The notes below the pieces were generated by a model, which saw nothing but the letters and a program-made list of their open reading frames with translations, was not told the DNA's origin and did not search any database. Both the position numbers and the translations under genes were made by a program. From Dipylidium caninum (lineage: Eukaryota > Platyhelminthes > Cestoda > Cyclophyllidea > Dipylidiidae), in assembly GCA_017562135.1 (NCBI GenBank), contig QEYB01000926.1, positions 496,001 to 560,000 of the forward strand: a DNA stretch of 64,000 nt, read 5' to 3'. Positions 61,289-64,000 of the stretch are shown here, piece by piece; the stretch's first letter is position 1, and every line of letters begins with the position of its first letter.

Positions 61289-63650
61289 ATGAAGCTCACG
61301 ATCTCGGAGGTGAAGGCTTTTCGTCCCGTAAAATATTTCAGAGAAAATAGTGACAAAATCAATTCATTAAGCTATACGGACAATGGAGAAGCTGTAATAT
61401 CCAGCAGCGATGACGATCAGATGATAATATATGACTGCAACACTGGGACGTAAGTAAATTCCCATTTGACTTGACGTGATGCGAAATTTGAGTATCCTAT
61501 CCGTCATTAGTGTGATACCTTGAGTGTTAACAGAACAACAGGAGAGTTGTTGGCTCGTGTGATTTCCGATGTGTTGCTCCTGTTTCTTCGATTGTTATGA
61601 ATGAATTTTAGTCCCAAGAGAACTATCAATAGCAAGAAATATGGTGTCAACCTCATCCAATTCACCCATAGCGCGACGACAGCAATCCACGCCTCGACTA
61701 AAATTGATGGTAATTGCTGACACCCTGTGCTATTTGAATACTCTTTTTAGATACTATTAGGTACTTGTCGCTTCACGACAACAAGTATATTCGGTATTTT
61801 CAAAGTCACACAAACCGGTAATGTGGTCCCCATTGTGCGTAATTCGTCCAATAGTGTCGTCTCCCTCTGCATGTCTCCCATTGATGACACATTCCTGTCA
61901 GGGGCGTTAGATGGCACCGTGCGATTGTGGGATTTACGTTCTCAAAATTGTCATGTAAGTTAAATGGTGTAGTTCCTTCAACGCTTCTACCTCAATGTGA
62001 ACGAAGTGTTGGTAACAGAGTCTTTTTATCGCTTAATGTGGATTTCCGTCAGGGAAGGCTTTTTTCTATTTCCCCTATTTGATGTTATTGGTTGGATTTA
62101 AGCCACGCTGCTGCAGTACCGAGCATATGTCCGTGATTGGTACGGTGAGAGGTGATTGGGGTTGCGTTAATAAGCTTGAGTCTTTTGTGAGTTGGTGTGA
62201 GTAATTGGCGGTCCGTCTCAGCAGGATGAATGGGTCTTGACAAGAGTGTATAACCGGGAGAGGGCTGGCTTGTGTAGCGTTGATGTCGGTATATAGGTGT
62301 AACGTAGTTGTATACAAGACACGTTTGGGGGGTCGCTGGATTCGTTGATGGCATTCGCATTGAACTCAGATTCTACTGCCTTGCTCAGCTGTTCAGCGTT
62401 ACTGCTCGTATTCGGGAAATGTTCTGTTTGCTTTTAATTCCGCTGATGTGTGGTTGTTTTCTGCCCTCGATTCACTGTGTAGATTGCCCGATTGCCTTCC
62501 GTAGGGTGTGATGCACGTACCCGGTCGTCCAACGGCAGCTTTCGATCCAGACGGTTTGATTTTTGCGGCTGGAATAAACTCAGAATGCCTCAAACTTTAT
62601 GATCTGCGCTCCTTCGACAAAGGTCCTTTTGCCACTTTTAAACTAACCACTGTGGAGACTCAGGGCGTTGAATGGACCAGTCTAAAATTCTCTCCGGACG
62701 GTAAAACCATCTTAATTTGCACAAATGGCAATTTCCTTCGTCTGGTAGACGCCTTCTCTGGAATTCATCTTCACACTCTAACGGTAACATTTGTTTTTCC
62801 TGGTCTCCCTCTGAGTCTATTCTGTGTTTGTGAAGAGATTTTGGTATTCACTATTTTTTACCAGTATATTGTCCTATATCGGAGCTGTCATGCCTTAAGG
62901 TCTTGGCCATAGCTAAGTCTTTATATGGAGGTGGTAATAACTTCTGTGTTGTTTTTGGGCCCACTTCGGAGTATCGCAGGTGACTCGAGAGTTGAGTGTA
63001 TTTAGCTGAAATATTCTAAGTTGGTAGGTTGAAGATGATTTTAGAACCTCGTGGTCCCTAAAATGTCATGACCCTTCGGAGGGGTATCGGTGAATTGACC
63101 AGTGAGCACTTAACTTCCCTCCCTTTTTGCCTGGAAGCCAACTGGAGGCATTTGTTCCTCACCAGTGTAGTTATGGATAACCAGTGAGAAAAGGAATGCG
63201 AGCTCTACCCTTGCCTGATCAACTTCTACACTCTACGTTGCTGTTTTCTCCGCTCCACTTCAGTTAGCCTTTAGCGGGATGGCATTTCGTGGGACTAAGA
63301 CGGCTTCTGCCTCAGGTAGCCTCGCTCATCCGTGTTGGGAGGTAAAATAATTGGTGAGTATCCTTTATCTGCCTCTCAAGGTTGCCAATAATGCGGAGCG
63401 ACAGACTCTGGACGCATGTTTCACGCCCACCAGCCAGTTCGTAATCAGCACCGCACCAGACGCCTTTCTGCAGGTCTGGTCCGTGGAGGCGGGTGGACGG
63501 GTGGCCACGTTGCCGAGCTTTGAGGCAGCCAGTCAGATGTCAGGTCCTAGTGGGCTGCTCAATTGTGTGGCCTTCAATCCTCGCTTCGCTATGCTTGCCA
63601 CGGGCTCCGTACAGACCTCCTTCTGGCTGCCTAACATTGATGCTGAGTAA
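61289..63650 (+). CDS. WDR82: WDR82 (Swd2) WD40-repeat protein, complete
   Basis: Nuclear beta-propeller that recruits the SETD1/COMPASS H3K4 methyltransferase to RNA polymerase II and is part of the PNUTS-PP1 complex. Exons: 61289-61449, 61612-61709, 61751-61817, 61855-61954, 62505-62783, 63381-63650; 324 residues against about 313 in vertebrates, and all phases agree. Highly conserved stretches run through the protein: [91 protein letters not shown] and FWLPNID at the end. The chosen start gives MKLT, the family N-terminus; the earlier in-frame ATG at 61211 adds residues without counterpart. The third intron is only 37 nt. Confidence 0.96.
61818..61854 (+). other. WDR82: 37-nt micro-intron in WDR82
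   Basis: gtaatg...aatag, phase 2. Reading through gives a stop (CGG TAA). Removal joins HTNR to VVSLCMSP, which matches the HSKR-VVALSMSP junction of WDR82. Confidence 0.88.
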
Positions 63651-64000
63651 TCGGACACCTTTCCATTTTGTACTTTTGTTCTCTATACCATTCAATCGTG
63701 ACACGTGATGGTGGGAGTTTGAATAACAATTCTTACTTTTTTGCATCGAAGCCACTCGTCAAATCGTCCATTTTAACACGACGTGAGTGCCACCTCCGTT
63801 TACCTGGTGAAAGTAGGGTTGCACGAGAATAAGGCATCTCAGGAGTGGAAGTTGGAGTTGCTGCTGCGCACCCGAACATCATGCTGACGCTTGTTATGGG
63901 CTAAATGGAGCATTTTGTCACCCACGAACTGAACCTCCTTGACTTGGTAGGCCTTCGAAACGATGCTAGTGATTGGCAGAAGTAAAGTCAGGTTGCACTT
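63651..64000 (+). other. Flank after WDR82
   Basis: Presumed 3' UTR and beginning of an intergenic region. No canonical AATAAA and no coding signal seen. Confidence 0.5.

Overview
The window is nuclear DNA of a compact invertebrate genome, most likely a flatworm and probably a tapeworm. This is an inference from the intron-rich animal genes, 35-37 nt micro-introns beside ordinary introns, about one gene per 10 kb, and divergent orthologues of animal proteins. I see no rRNA, tRNA, CRISPR or bacterial-type operon.

Layout from left to right. (1) 1-17136, + strand: the 3' half of a dystrophin gene (last spectrin repeats, WW, EF-hand region, ZZ zinc finger, C-terminal coiled coils). (2) 17137-23078: spacer between two convergent genes, with simple repeats and one copy of a dispersed repeat. 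(3) 23079-44947, - strand: a complete Rho-associated kinase (ROCK) gene of 16 coding exons; a second copy of the repeat lies in one intron. (4) 44948-46116: the ROCK/Hippo head-to-head interval, which also holds an unrecognised candidate three-exon gene. (5) 46117-49507, + strand: a complete Hippo/MST kinase (STK3/4) gene with a C-terminal SARAH domain. (6) 50788-60249: three divergent paralogues of the asteroid (ASTE1, XPG/FEN-like) family, one on + and two on -, sharing one intron position and largely lacking the expected catalytic acidic residues. (7) 61289-63650, + strand: a complete WDR82 (Swd2) gene. (8) 63651-64000: flank with nothing recognised.

Dystrophin links cortical actin to the membrane complex. 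ROCK controls actomyosin contractility, and the Hippo kinase it faces head to head is a growth-control kinase that responds to cytoskeletal state in other animals. WDR82 belongs to the Set1/COMPASS and PNUTS-PP1 chromatin complexes. No joint pathway is implied for the asteroid-like cluster, which is the least described part of the window.

Exon models were built by hand from splice consensus, reading phase and protein similarity. Phases agree at every junction of ROCK, Hippo and WDR82 except one ROCK exon, which needs one extra base. Similar one-base breaks, all in short homopolymers, occur in two asteroid-like genes. These may be assembly errors or real lesions.
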